This document shows, piece after piece, positions 25,606 to 35,830 of a stretch of DNA of 64,000 nucleotides. The DNA is from Xiphias gladius (taxonomy: Eukaryota; Chordata; Actinopteri; Istiophoriformes; Xiphiidae): assembly GCF_016859285.1 (NCBI RefSeq), contig NC_053415.1, positions 9,596,501 to 9,660,500 of the forward strand, given 5' to 3'. The notes below the pieces were generated by a model. The model had not been told where the DNA came from and ran no database searches. It worked only from the letters and a program-made list of their open reading frames with translations. Both the position numbers and the translations under genes were made by a program. Numbering within the stretch: the stretch's first letter is position 1; each line of letters opens with the position of its first letter.

Positions 25606-28600
25606 TTTCATTCAAGTTATTTAGTCATATAGTCGTTTTTGCTTTGTGCCATGGAATTGATAGACTTTCAACATGTGTGTTGCATGACCTTGCAGAGACG
25701 GCAATAAATACTGACATGATAGTCTGTTTTATGGTTCTTATCTCAAACCGGTTTAATAACTCTACAGGGTTTGTTTTTTTTCATATTGTCCAAAGAAGTG
25801 GTTGTTTTGTGCGCAGGAGAAAGTATTCAAAAACTAAAGCATTATACACTCACCTAGCACTTTATGAGGAACATCTCTACTACTGCTTACTCATGCAGTT
25901 ATCCACTCAGCCAATCATGTGGCTGCAGTGCAGTGCATAATGTGCAGATACAGGTCAGGAGCTTCAGTTAATGTTCACATCAAACATCAGAATGGGGGGA
26001 AAAAAATCAGATTTAAGTGACTCAAAGCCTCAAACGAAAAACACGAAAGTTGAAGGAGAATCTTAATGCAGACAAGTTATCCTACCGTTTTTAAATGATA
26101 TGTCGTGTTAGTTGTTGAGCTGTGACATGCAAACTGCTGCTAGCAAAGTTTACACTCTGTTTTAACGAAATGCAGCCACAACAATGACTTCTTTGACATG
26201 GTGTCAATTAGTTTGAAGTCAAAGTCTGAGTAAACGTTCAGTAACCATTAAATAAGTCAGAGCTAGCATTCTCCATTGGCTTTCACAGGTAGCCTGTCCC
26301 ACCCACTGCAAAAAGTAATAGATAATTCTGGAAGACTATTGACTGGAGCTTTTTTCCTTACGAAACTAAGGCCAGCGATTGTCCGACCAATGAGAATTTG
26401 GTCAGATGAGAGCATATCGACCAACCAATCGCACAGTCAACCGGGAGACTACAACCCTAGTGGCATAATTTTTGGACCCTTGGTAGAAGGCTATTGTCTC
26501 CTGGGATTTTCACAAACAACAGTGCCCAGAGTTTACTCAGAATGGTGCCAAAAACAAAAAACTTCTACTGAGCAGCAGTTTTGTGGACAGAGACGCCTTG
26601 TTAATGAGAGAAGTCAGAGGATTTACCATCTTCTAATGGCTACTTCCAGCATGACAATGCACATGTCACAAAGCAAAAGTCGTCTCAAACTGCTTCAGTG
26701 AACATGACAGTGAGTTCAGTGGACTTCAGTGGACTGCCCCGTCACCAGCTCTGAATCCAGTAAAACCTTTTGGATGTGGTAGAACGGGAGATTGGCAGCA
26801 TGGATGTGCAGCTGACAAATCTGCAAAAAATATGAGAATCTCAAAGAAATGTTTCCAACATCTTGTTGAAACCAGATGAATTGAGACTTTTTTGAGAGCA
26901 AAAGGCCCTACCCAGTATTAGTATGCTGTTCCTAATAAAGTGCTTGATGAATGTATAACAGTGTTGAAAGAAAATGTAATTTATGTGAAATGGGCTAAAA
27001 CATGCAAACAGAACAAAAAATTAAATTGAATGAAACGGCTCTCGCAGTCGTTCACCATACTGTTCCCACAGTATAATGAAATTCAAAAGCTCATTTAGAC
27101 TTGGTCTCGTACTGACGTCATTGTTCTCTGTTTTAACAGCTGCTTCATTGTTCTTTTCTCAGGTGCTGGGTTTTGAAGTGGACTCTATCAACTCTGTCCA
27201 GTTCTCCAATCACACAGGTTAGCTGATTGATTTTTAAATTTCCCTGTGTGAGAAAACCAAGTCATTTTATTCAGTTTCACAAAGTAGATTGACCCATTTT
27301 CCAACTCCCCTGAAAGACTGGTCATATTTACTAAAAAAGGGGGACAACAACTGCTGTATCAATTTACCATGAATTCTCAGCTGTTGGTGGTAATGCACTG
27401 TGAAAGTACCAACCAGCAACAGAGCAGAAGAAAAATACTATTAGCCCAAAGCAGGTTTGAAAATCTGCTTTGACAGTTATCACAAATACTATAGATACAC
27501 ATTTAACATAATGATAGGCTTAAATGATACACACAATTTCTCTGAGTGGGAAACAATGAAAGCCAACAAAGCAGTTTGTTTACAGGAAGACTCCATTGTG
27601 TAGCTTTAATGAGGTGACTTAGGTGTTGGGGCAAAAGTGTGATGTTAATCACTGTCCTAGTACTTCGCTTTGTTCTTATAAAAACCTTACGATGAACTCT
27701 GCATGCCTTATCTGACTCTGTGAAATACAGTCACTGTGGTCATCAGTCTGGTTTAGAGAAGGGGACTAAGGTACTGTATTTACTTCAGAGAATTAATGTT
27801 TTCTAAAAACATTTTCTCTATTTTCAGTTTATGAACCAAAGAGTGTTAACTCCAAACTTATACTTCAATGGATGTGCTCTTTTTGTTGTGTAATATATAT
27901 ATAAGTCAGGGATGTGTGTGATTAGATGACTAAACGATTAAATGTTGCTGCTCTCGCTAATCGGCACAAGAAATACTAGTTGGTTAAACTAAATATTAAT
28001 ATTTTATTAATGCACAACTATGGTTAACTGTTGCATCTAAGATGTTAAGCAGCCGCCCAACACTAGCTGGGGGCTGCAGCCATGGCAGACGGCAGCCCCC
28101 CCCCCCCATGCTAGTGCCTGGATGTTGTAAACCGGCAAGGTGGAAAGTGGGACAGATGATATCTCATGAAACCAGGGCAATTTGGCAGAATGTTGATCTG
28201 GACGATGAAAAATAAGTTTGTTTGTAGGTTTTGTCAGAATAAACTGGCATGTAACCACTCGACCGGAGCAATGCGTGACCTCGTTCAGCACAGGCATGTG
28301 GATTTACCCAGCAAGGAAATAAGGCTGCTGTTGCTAGCACTGCTAACGTTAGCCACGCTAGGCAAACCAATAATGACATCCAGTGTTTCCCATTAATTAC
28401 GTAAACTGTGGCGGCCCACCAGTCTCATTTGTCCCGCCACAGTTTCATAATGAGCCGAAAATATATTCACACTTAATAATAACATAAAAGATCTCTAACG
28501 TAACGTTTTGTGCCTTCACTTTATTGTAGAGCTGTGCACAGCGCATTGATTCGTTTAGCCCCTCCTTGACCCGCCTCTCTCTCTCACTAATACATGTACA

Positions 28601-31600
28601 ACAGAGCTTGTGTCATAGTTGGACTGGCCACCAGGAGAAATCCCAGGCCAGCGGACCGTCGGGAGTACCCAGAGTTCCCCCACCACCCCTGACTAGTCAA
28701 ATAGTCTTAATTTAAATTCCTGTTTAATTGACAGGGGAATTAGTCGTTAGGAACATCCAAAATATATACTGTATTATACATGGTTAAATCTGTATTTCTG
28801 TTTTATTACATTTCATAAAAATCATTTAGCATTTGTATTTTGTGTAGATCTGAAAATTCATGGACAGCAATTCTAAACGTTTGCCAAAACTTTAGTTAAT
28901 ATAAGTAATTCCTGTTAATGTTGCAAATTTCTTGTCAGGAAATTGATGAAAAAAATATTAAGTAGCAATTCTATCATCATCCCACAGATATACTGTGTTA
29001 TAATCAATTTGTTGAGCTGGCCTGCAAAAATTTAAGGAATTACAGAAAAAAACAACATGAAACTTGATTTCTTAAGTTGAAACTTGTTGGTTCAACGGGC
29101 GGAGATGATAGGATTATTATCTGGGGTTCATGTGCCAAAGTATGTGAAGAATGTTCTTTAACCACAGGGGCAGGAGACATTTGCACAGAAAGCACTTGAA
29201 TCAACATAAACATCTGCCTCTATGACTGAGGAGACTGGCCAGTATGGACAAAATGACACAACTGTCTAGACTGTACTCTTACTTCTAGGTTATACTAGTA
29301 TGTGTAAACAACATCAATATTCAGTAACTTTTACTTACAGTGAAGACATTAATATACACTTTCCCTTCTAACCATAGCACATGCCCCTACTTCGCTGCGA
29401 GCTTGCTGTTAAGTCCTCATCGCAGGAGATGCTCTCACTGGCTCAGGATCAAGTTTTGGCTCCACGTGATCTCCGTTTCTTTTGCAGTATGAACAGCTTT
29501 TGAGGGGTTATTCTAGGTTAATAGTGAAAAGGGGACAAAGAAAGGGGGGAAGCTGGCAGCCAGAATACAAGCATCCCATTCAGTCAGTGTGGAGGCCCCA
29601 TTTGGTCCTGGATACCACACAGTGGAGAGGGACCTCAGCAGAGGGAGAGGGGGGATGGGAAGACACAGCAAGGAGGGGAATGTTTTCTTATTAGATTTAA
29701 ACACAGCTGGGTTAAAACAATGTAATAGTGTTTGTATTGGTTTATGTAGTACAAAAAGTTTTTGTCATGTTCCCTCACTTACCCTCAAAGTCTGAAAACA
29801 TCTTCATTTTTGTGTTCAAAATTGAAAGTCAAAAAATATCTTTGATATGTCTGGAAAAATTAGATAAATTTGTCCCAGTCGCAGCAGAGTGTGAAAATAT
29901 TTTTTTTTAGTTGACACTTATACACATTTTCAGGGTTTTTTTTCTTTATTTGTGTGTTTAATGAAATCCAAACAGCATTAAGAACTTCAAAATGTCCTGC
30001 TTGAATCCTAGGCTACGCCCACTGGAAGGGACAAGTACTGACAGCAGAGGAGCTGAATGTGCTATATGAGGGTATCAAGCTCAATAAGGTGAACCAGTAT
30101 GACTACATTCTCACAGGTGAGTCAAAGGGTGTCCTTGTAGACTAGGGTAAAGAATTGTAGAAGAGAGGATGCTCTAACTTGATGGCAACAATCAGGAGCT
30201 GCTATTCTTTATGACCACTATGTTTTGCACTGTAGTGAAAGAGATACTAAATTCCTCCAAGAGCAGCTTGAATGGACAGGAATTCAATGCAGCCACAATG
30301 CAGCAATAGATTTTGAGTGTGGGGCTGTGTGTTTCCCTATAGTTTTTGATGTGTTCACACCAGAATGTGTGGCTACATTTCTCTTACTCCATTAAATGAC
30401 TAATTTTCATAAAATATCAACATTGTCTTCTATGGGGTGAAATTACACTTTGATTTTCCATGTGTTGGTGACCAAACCACTCCCCATCATGGATTAATTA
30501 GACCAAAAAAATCATGAAAACTCTATTGGATTTCTGGATTTTGCTTCATGACGATAGAGATGGCATTGGAATATCTTTTAAGAAATGCAACAAACGCAAC
30601 AATGTACTGTAAAGTCAGTTCAACAGACTTTCGGTTTTACTGATTTTTTTTTTTTTTTTTTTTATTGTTGTTATATTTTCTTCCCCAAGGGTACAGCAGG
30701 GACACGTCCTTCCTGGAAATGGTGGTTGACATTATTCAGGAGCTAAAGAAAGCTAATCCCAGCCTGGTATATGGTGAGTGTAAGATTGAGTATTTAAATT
30801 TAAAAAGAAGAATTTTTTTTAATTGATTTAGTTCCAAATCTTAATTGAGTTTTCTTTTCCACAGTTTGTGATCCTGTTATGGGAGACCACGGTGCTATGG
30901 TAAACCCCCTACAGTGAATTCCCTTTGTTTTTCTTCCACATCATACAACTATTGAGGATTTATAACACTAGGATCTTATCGGTCTTTTGATGCACACCAT
31001 TCAAAAAGCTTTCAAAGCTTGTAAAATGCCACATGTAAAATTTATTGTATGTGATATTCAGTCTATGAAATAAATTCTAGCAATGCTGTATTTACTGTCT
31101 GTTTCAGTACGTTCCAGAGGGCCTGCTGCCAGTCTACAAGGACAAAGTAGTGCCTTTGGCCGACATCCTCACCCCCAACCAGTTTGAAGCAGAGTGAGTG
31201 CACCTGTGACCGTCACGATTAAAGAAAATAAAGAATAAACAATGCAAAATAGTTTTTAAAAAAAATCCTTAAAGGCCAGCCTGTAAAGTGTATTAAGGTA
31301 TGGTGCTAATCTGGCATTATTAGATAACATGTTTGTCATACTTTTCTGTCATTGGTACAATGACAATTGGTACTGTCTGTTTTTTCTACAGGCTATTAAC
31401 TGGGAGGAAAATTAACACAGAGGAAGATGCTGTTGAGGTGAGAATCATAAGCATTTCCATTTTTGCTGTATTTGGATTTTGGTTTGTGACACCAAGAAGT
31501 ACAAAGATTAATTAATTGGGACCCTGTGTATTCTCCAGGTGATGGACTTGCTTCATAAAATGGGTCCAGAAACTGTGGTCCTTACTAGTACAGACCTACC

Positions 31601-32888
31601 TTCAAAACATGGGGACCAGTTCCTGGTGGCCCTTGGAAGCCAAAAAATAGGTAAAGTCCCAGACCAACTTTCTCCAGATAGAGCTCTTTCTTACAGCTGT
31701 TGAGGAGACATTTTGTGGGAGAACATTTGGGTGCATGCTTGATGCCAGTCTTTGGGTAAACAGAACAAACTTGTGTTATTGTGATTAATGGGGGTGGGAT
31801 GTTCATTTAGCTTAATACCACATATAAAGTTCAACCACATAAAAAGCCATGTACATAGACATATTACTTTTATTATTATTATTATTATTTATTATTATTA
31901 CAGTTTTAGCTATTGTCCCTGCCATTTTTGATCTTACCCCCTTTTCTGTCCTCCTCAATGTAGTGAAACCAGATGGGACCAACTCCAGTCAGAAAATTTG
32001 CATGGACATCCCCAAAGTCGATGCTGTATTTGTGGGAACAGGAGACCTGTTTGCTGCCATGTTGCTAGCCTGGACTCACCATCACCCCAAGGACCTGAAG
32101 GTCAGCAACACAGTTATCTTTTCCTTCAAAAAAACTGAGGGAATCGCATCTTAATTGCTATACTGCGTAATGAATAAATGCCAGCTCGATGTAACCTAGT
32201 CTCCCTTCTGTTTTTCACAGGCTGCCTGTGAAAAGACTGTGTCAGTGATGCACCACGTCATTAAGAGGACGATTACTTACGCCAATGGTAGATTGCTGTC
32301 TCTCTAATTCATATCGTTTTTATTATTATTATTATTAGTGTTGACCAGACATAAAGGGACACTCTTTGCTCCCTTTTGCTGTAAATACTGTTTTAACACA
32401 ATCAGTAGTCATTTGTCAGCCGCTATTGTGCATTACGTAGTGGCCCCTAGTATTACCTAAAAGAAATGATGGTCAAGACACATCTCAGTTGATTGTAATA
32501 CTCTTCATTCTTTGCCATCCCACAGATTTGGTTTTGCTATCGAAGGTATTGAGTACAAATAAATTACATTTACAAGGAGGTAAACAAGTAATGTCATAAC
32601 TGTTTTCTTACAACTGCAAAAATCCACAAGATGATTAAAAGCCTTAGCATTCACCTCACTGAGGCTAGAATAATCCTTTGACTTCTAAGTTGACCAGTAA
32701 ACCAAAGTCCAAAAACCTGGTGTTTTACTTCAACTGCTCTCCCTCTGTTCTTTCCCTCAGAGATGGCTGGCCCCGGGAACAGGCCCAGTCCTGCACAATT
32801 GGAGCTGAGGATGGTTCAGAGCAAAGTCGACATTGAGAATCCTGCCATTGTAGTGGAAGCTAAGGTTTTACAAAAGTCTTCACACTGA
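24726..32888 (+). CDS. pdxk: Pyridoxal kinase
   Basis: Eleven coding exons with GT-AG junctions join in frame: 24726-24806, 27163-27217, 30012-30116, 30690-30773, 30865-30899, 31108-31193, 31392-31437, 31539-31650, 31964-32100, 32221-32287 and 32761-32888. The product is 311 aa (human 312). The cytosolic enzyme phosphorylates pyridoxal, pyridoxine and pyridoxamine with ATP to supply vitamin B6 cofactor. It begins [20 protein letters not shown], the substrate-side N-terminus of the ribokinase-like fold. DPVMGD lies at about residues 111-116. The anion-hole and catalytic motif [10 protein letters not shown] begins at 226, with Asp229 as the expected base. All key residues are present and there is no frameshift, so the gene looks functional. 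Intron 1 holds a decayed Tc1-like element and intron 2 a decayed hAT element. agpat3 follows on the same strand. Confidence 0.98.
25514..25603. repeat. GT microsatellite in pdxk intron 1
   Basis: About 45 GT dinucleotides with one T interruption near 25541. It produces false open frames of Cys/Val or Thr/His repeats. Confidence 0.97.
25845..26955 (+). mobile_element. Decayed Tc1/mariner-type transposon
   Basis: Terminal inverted repeats are clear. The left end reads TACACTCACCTAGCACTTTA, and the reverse complement of the right end reads TACATTCATCAAGCACTTTA; both continue to AGGAACA, giving about 25 of 29 matches. TA dinucleotides flank both ends (25843-25844, 26956-26957), as expected for this superfamily. 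Inside, about 26498-26640 translates to [16 protein letters not shown] and neighbouring helix-turn-helix-like residues of a Tc1-type transposase. About 26735-26900 resembles the end of the catalytic domain (PALNPV, then CFQHLVET) in broken frames. Most of the transposase core is missing, so the copy is dead. Confidence 0.85.
27907..28760 (+). mobile_element. Decayed hAT-type element with BED-finger remnant
   Basis: The left end CAGGGATGTGTGTGATTAG is of hAT terminal type, and the right end (AATTAGTCGTTAGGAACATCC) is a rough inverted match. The frame at about 28208-28316 encodes [18 protein letters not shown], then [12 protein letters not shown]. This has the Cys-x2-Cys...His-x-His pattern of a BED zinc finger found at the N-terminus of hAT transposases. 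No catalytic domain is left. A second short element appears to sit inside it (from about 28381). It lies in pdxk intron 2. Confidence 0.7.
28381..28690. mobile_element. Possible nested hAT-like fragment with 12-bp inverted repeat
   Basis: The left edge CAGTGTTTCCCATTAATTACG resembles a common hAT terminus. AAACTGTGGCGG (28403-28414) and its exact reverse complement CCGCCACAGTTT (28434-28445) form a perfect stem with a 19-base loop. The right boundary is approximate. The fragment seems inserted into the BED-finger element. Confidence 0.45.
31869..31901. repeat. (ATT)n simple repeat in pdxk intron
   Basis: A short, slightly imperfect run of TTA/ATT trinucleotides between the eighth and ninth pdxk coding exons. 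Confidence 0.9.
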
Positions 32889-34256
32889 AGGCAGTAATGT
32901 TTCCATGAACATTCACATCTTGCAGGTATAAATCAGTTTCAAATCGGGGCGGTCCACTAGACACATGTAGGATTTTCACATCAAAGACTGTCACATGTCA
33001 CTGCCTTACAGAATCTCTGAGGGGGTACAACTATGTTTTCATGAGAGGGGTCAGTAGGATTTGTTGTACGTACATTCTGCTTACAAACACACTGGAATCA
33101 CTGCCATGTGTCTCTACTATGGCCAGTGTAGACATCATCTACCCTTCAAAAGATAAAAAGACATTAGCCAACAAAGATAGCGTGAGTGTACTTGAATCGT
33201 ACTTACTATGGTGACAATTATTTCTTGCTATAAAACCTTTCATCTTGATTAAAGCCGATTAGAAAATACACAAAACCAGTGATGCGTGCATGACCATGCC
33301 TCTACTTGTTTTGGCTATGATAGTAAGTCAGCTCTCGTCACATGTACTTGAAGTGTGTTGCTCACAAGGCATTATAAGCACATCAGTATACTATCTATAA
33401 TATTATCAAAAACAAAATATGTTAGGCTAGATTTAACACCTAATGCAAAAGGAAAGGGGTTATGCAAATATGACGATGTCAGATTCACAGAGCATTTTAT
33501 TGCATTGTGACTTTTCTGAAATGATTATAATATAAAGCTATGAATGCATGCAGTGTGCTTACAGTGCACTTGGGTGTTTTATAATGCACTTCAAGTAAAA
33601 GTAGCCAACCTTATACATTCGGATTGGATGCATTACAAGTGCTGAGATATGTATTGTAACTCCCATGTTATGCACATAGTATGTAGTCTATACAGTTTCA
33701 TTACCTCAATTTATTTGACTTTGTTTTGTTTTAGAGAAATTGTAACTTTACTGATAATCATGATAATGGTTGATGTCTAAAATTGTTCTTTTTAAAAAAT
33801 GGTTTGAAAATGTTTTTCACCATCTTTTTTAATTATGCAATGCTTTCTTGAACTAGCAGATGAGTAACATGTTAGATTCATGTCTTAAACATCTCAAATT
33901 GAGGTATTTGCACAGATAATCTTTCATATATTTACTAATGATCATTGTTTTCATTTCTGACAATTGTCACATCTCAAGAAAAGAGTTGGTTATGAGAGAC
34001 CATGTATAATGTATAATACCCTTAACAGGGTTAGGAAGAAAAAACATTGGTTTTGAATGTTTTTGTGTACCAATGTAATAGTTGATCCTCATACATAATG
34101 TTAGAAATTCAAGTGCCAAACCTTGAGCTGCTGGGCTGATATTGATCAATATAAGAACAGAAATGATAAACCATCAATCTTTTACTGAAACTGTGTTTTG
34201 ATGTTATTTTTGTTGCAGACTTAGTGCTTTTAATTTGAAAAGAGTAAAGAAATAAA
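32889..34256 (+). other. pdxk 3' untranslated region
   Basis: AT-rich sequence follows the pdxk stop without coding signals and reaches AATAAA at 34251-34256, the best candidate poly(A) signal. That gives a 3' untranslated region of about 1.4 kb. Confidence 0.55.
34251..34256 (+). terminator. Candidate pdxk poly(A) signal
   Basis: A canonical AATAAA lies about 1.36 kb after the pdxk stop in AT-rich DNA, before the agpat3 promoter region. Confidence 0.5.
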
Positions 34257-34451
34257 AGCATAAGGAATTATAGACCATCTTCAACTGGGATCATACACAC
34301 CAGCTGGGACTCCAGTAAACATGTTGACGTTCAGACCCATGAGTATTCAGTAGTTATTACTACATTATTACATGAGTAAAGAGTACATAAACACCTGTCA
34401 AAGTATTCAAACTGCCTCTGTGGTACTTCCACTACATTAGTTGTCTACAGG

Positions 34452-34479
34452 ACCACATTTTATCATGATAAAATGTGGT
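34452..34479. repeat. 28-bp perfect palindrome between pdxk and agpat3
   Basis: ACCACATTTTATCA is followed immediately by its exact reverse complement TGATAAAATGTGGT, centred on CATG, with no spacer. It lies about 200 bp beyond the pdxk poly(A) signal and about 1.1 kb before the agpat3 first-exon region. Confidence 0.95.
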
Positions 34480-35470
34480 GCTGACTATATTGTGTGATTA
34501 AGGACAGGTGAGACAACAGTAATCCACAGTATGAATAGCCAGCATTAAACCAAATAACCAGAAGGGCTAACATGTCCGCCCGCCTCCAACCTAAGTACAC
34601 TAAACAAAGTTAAGAGGATGTCTTATTTGTGGCCAGTATCTACAAGGCAATGTGAGTGAGAAAGTTTGTTGTGAAACAGAAGGGATGGATTTGCTATAGT
34701 GAGTGGTTCATTTCTTATCCTTATAGTTCAGAAAGATAAAATGCCATATGTTATCCACAGACATGCCAGATTTGTTACACAAAAGCCCCTGGGGGTTCAT
34801 GTGTACAACAGGATTCTGTTCCCATAGCTCATCTCAAAACTAACCTAAGCTGCAGCAATGCACATCGACCAGCAGAGGGCTAAAGAGATCTGAAGTTCAT
34901 CAAACATGCACACCTTCTCACAGAATGAAAGGGCTTTATTGACATGGCACTGGTGTGTAAGGTTTAGATTCAGAAGAAAACGGGTCTGGTTAAAAAAAAA
35001 AAAAAAAGGGAAAAAAGTGAATGCCCCGTGCACCACTTCACATGTAAAGTCAAGAAAAAAATATGCGATTAAAGGCTAAATGTTTTAGAATAAGTTGATT
35101 CACCGTAGATGTACCACAACAGAACAAACTCTGCCACAGGTCATTGGTGACCGTCAGTATATATTCAATAGAGGCTACCGTGTTGCAGATAATGCAAAAT
35201 TGATACCTGTGGATTCCATGCTATTTATATTGCACATGTTTTGGATACTGTAGATGCAATTTCTCTTTTTGAGATTGAGGGATACTTTCCATTACATGAA
35301 TGAAATTTAAATCTGAGAGAAATTCTCAGTGCTCTATAAACTGATGTAAGCTATCTGGTCACAGAAAACCAGTAATATGGGGCGAGATACCTAGCCTATT
35401 TCGGTAAATATACTTTTTCTACTTTTACCTGTAATTGAACTAGCAGTACTAGATCGGGGGCTGCAAAGGC
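34480..35470. other. pdxk-agpat3 intergenic remainder
   Basis: No gene, RNA or clear transposon was recognised between the palindrome and the CpG-rich agpat3 promoter region. Confidence 0.5.
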
Positions 35471-35830
35471 CCGTTAAAAAATAAAATACAGATTTTGTAT
35501 TTTATTTATTTATGAGAATGAATGAGGGGCCGGACCGGATGTAGAGCATGCTACCTTCAGATGGGCTTTGAGGAAATGTGGGTCTTTAACCGACAAACAA
35601 TAGCGCTCTTGCAAATCGCATTACCTCAAGTCATTTTTATTGCTTTTCGGGAAACGGACGGAGTCATCGGGGCTCAGTTATAGAGGTATTTCACGCCCCC
35701 GAAGGCCAGAAAGCGGCGAAAAAGAATAGCATAACCTACTGACTCCTAAGTGAATCATTTTCAGGTAAGCCCAGAGTATCGTTACTGACAGTGACCGCTA
35801 ACGTTAGCTGGCTAACTAGCATAGCATAAC
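35471..35830 (+). promoter_or_regulatory. agpat3 promoter and first non-coding exon
   Basis: CpG density rises (GGGGCCGGACCGGATG, GGGAAACGGACGGAGTC, CACGCCCCCGAAGG, AAGCGGCGAAAAAG). A strong splice donor, TTTTCAG|GTAAGC, ends a likely first exon at 35764. No long open frame is present, so the exon would be untranslated leader. It is assigned to agpat3 because it lies on the same strand upstream with no other gene in between. That link is inferred. Confidence 0.5.

Noticed and set aside
25393-25940. Frames rich in Cys/Val or Thr/His on both strands
   Set aside because: Produced by the GT microsatellite at 25514-25603.
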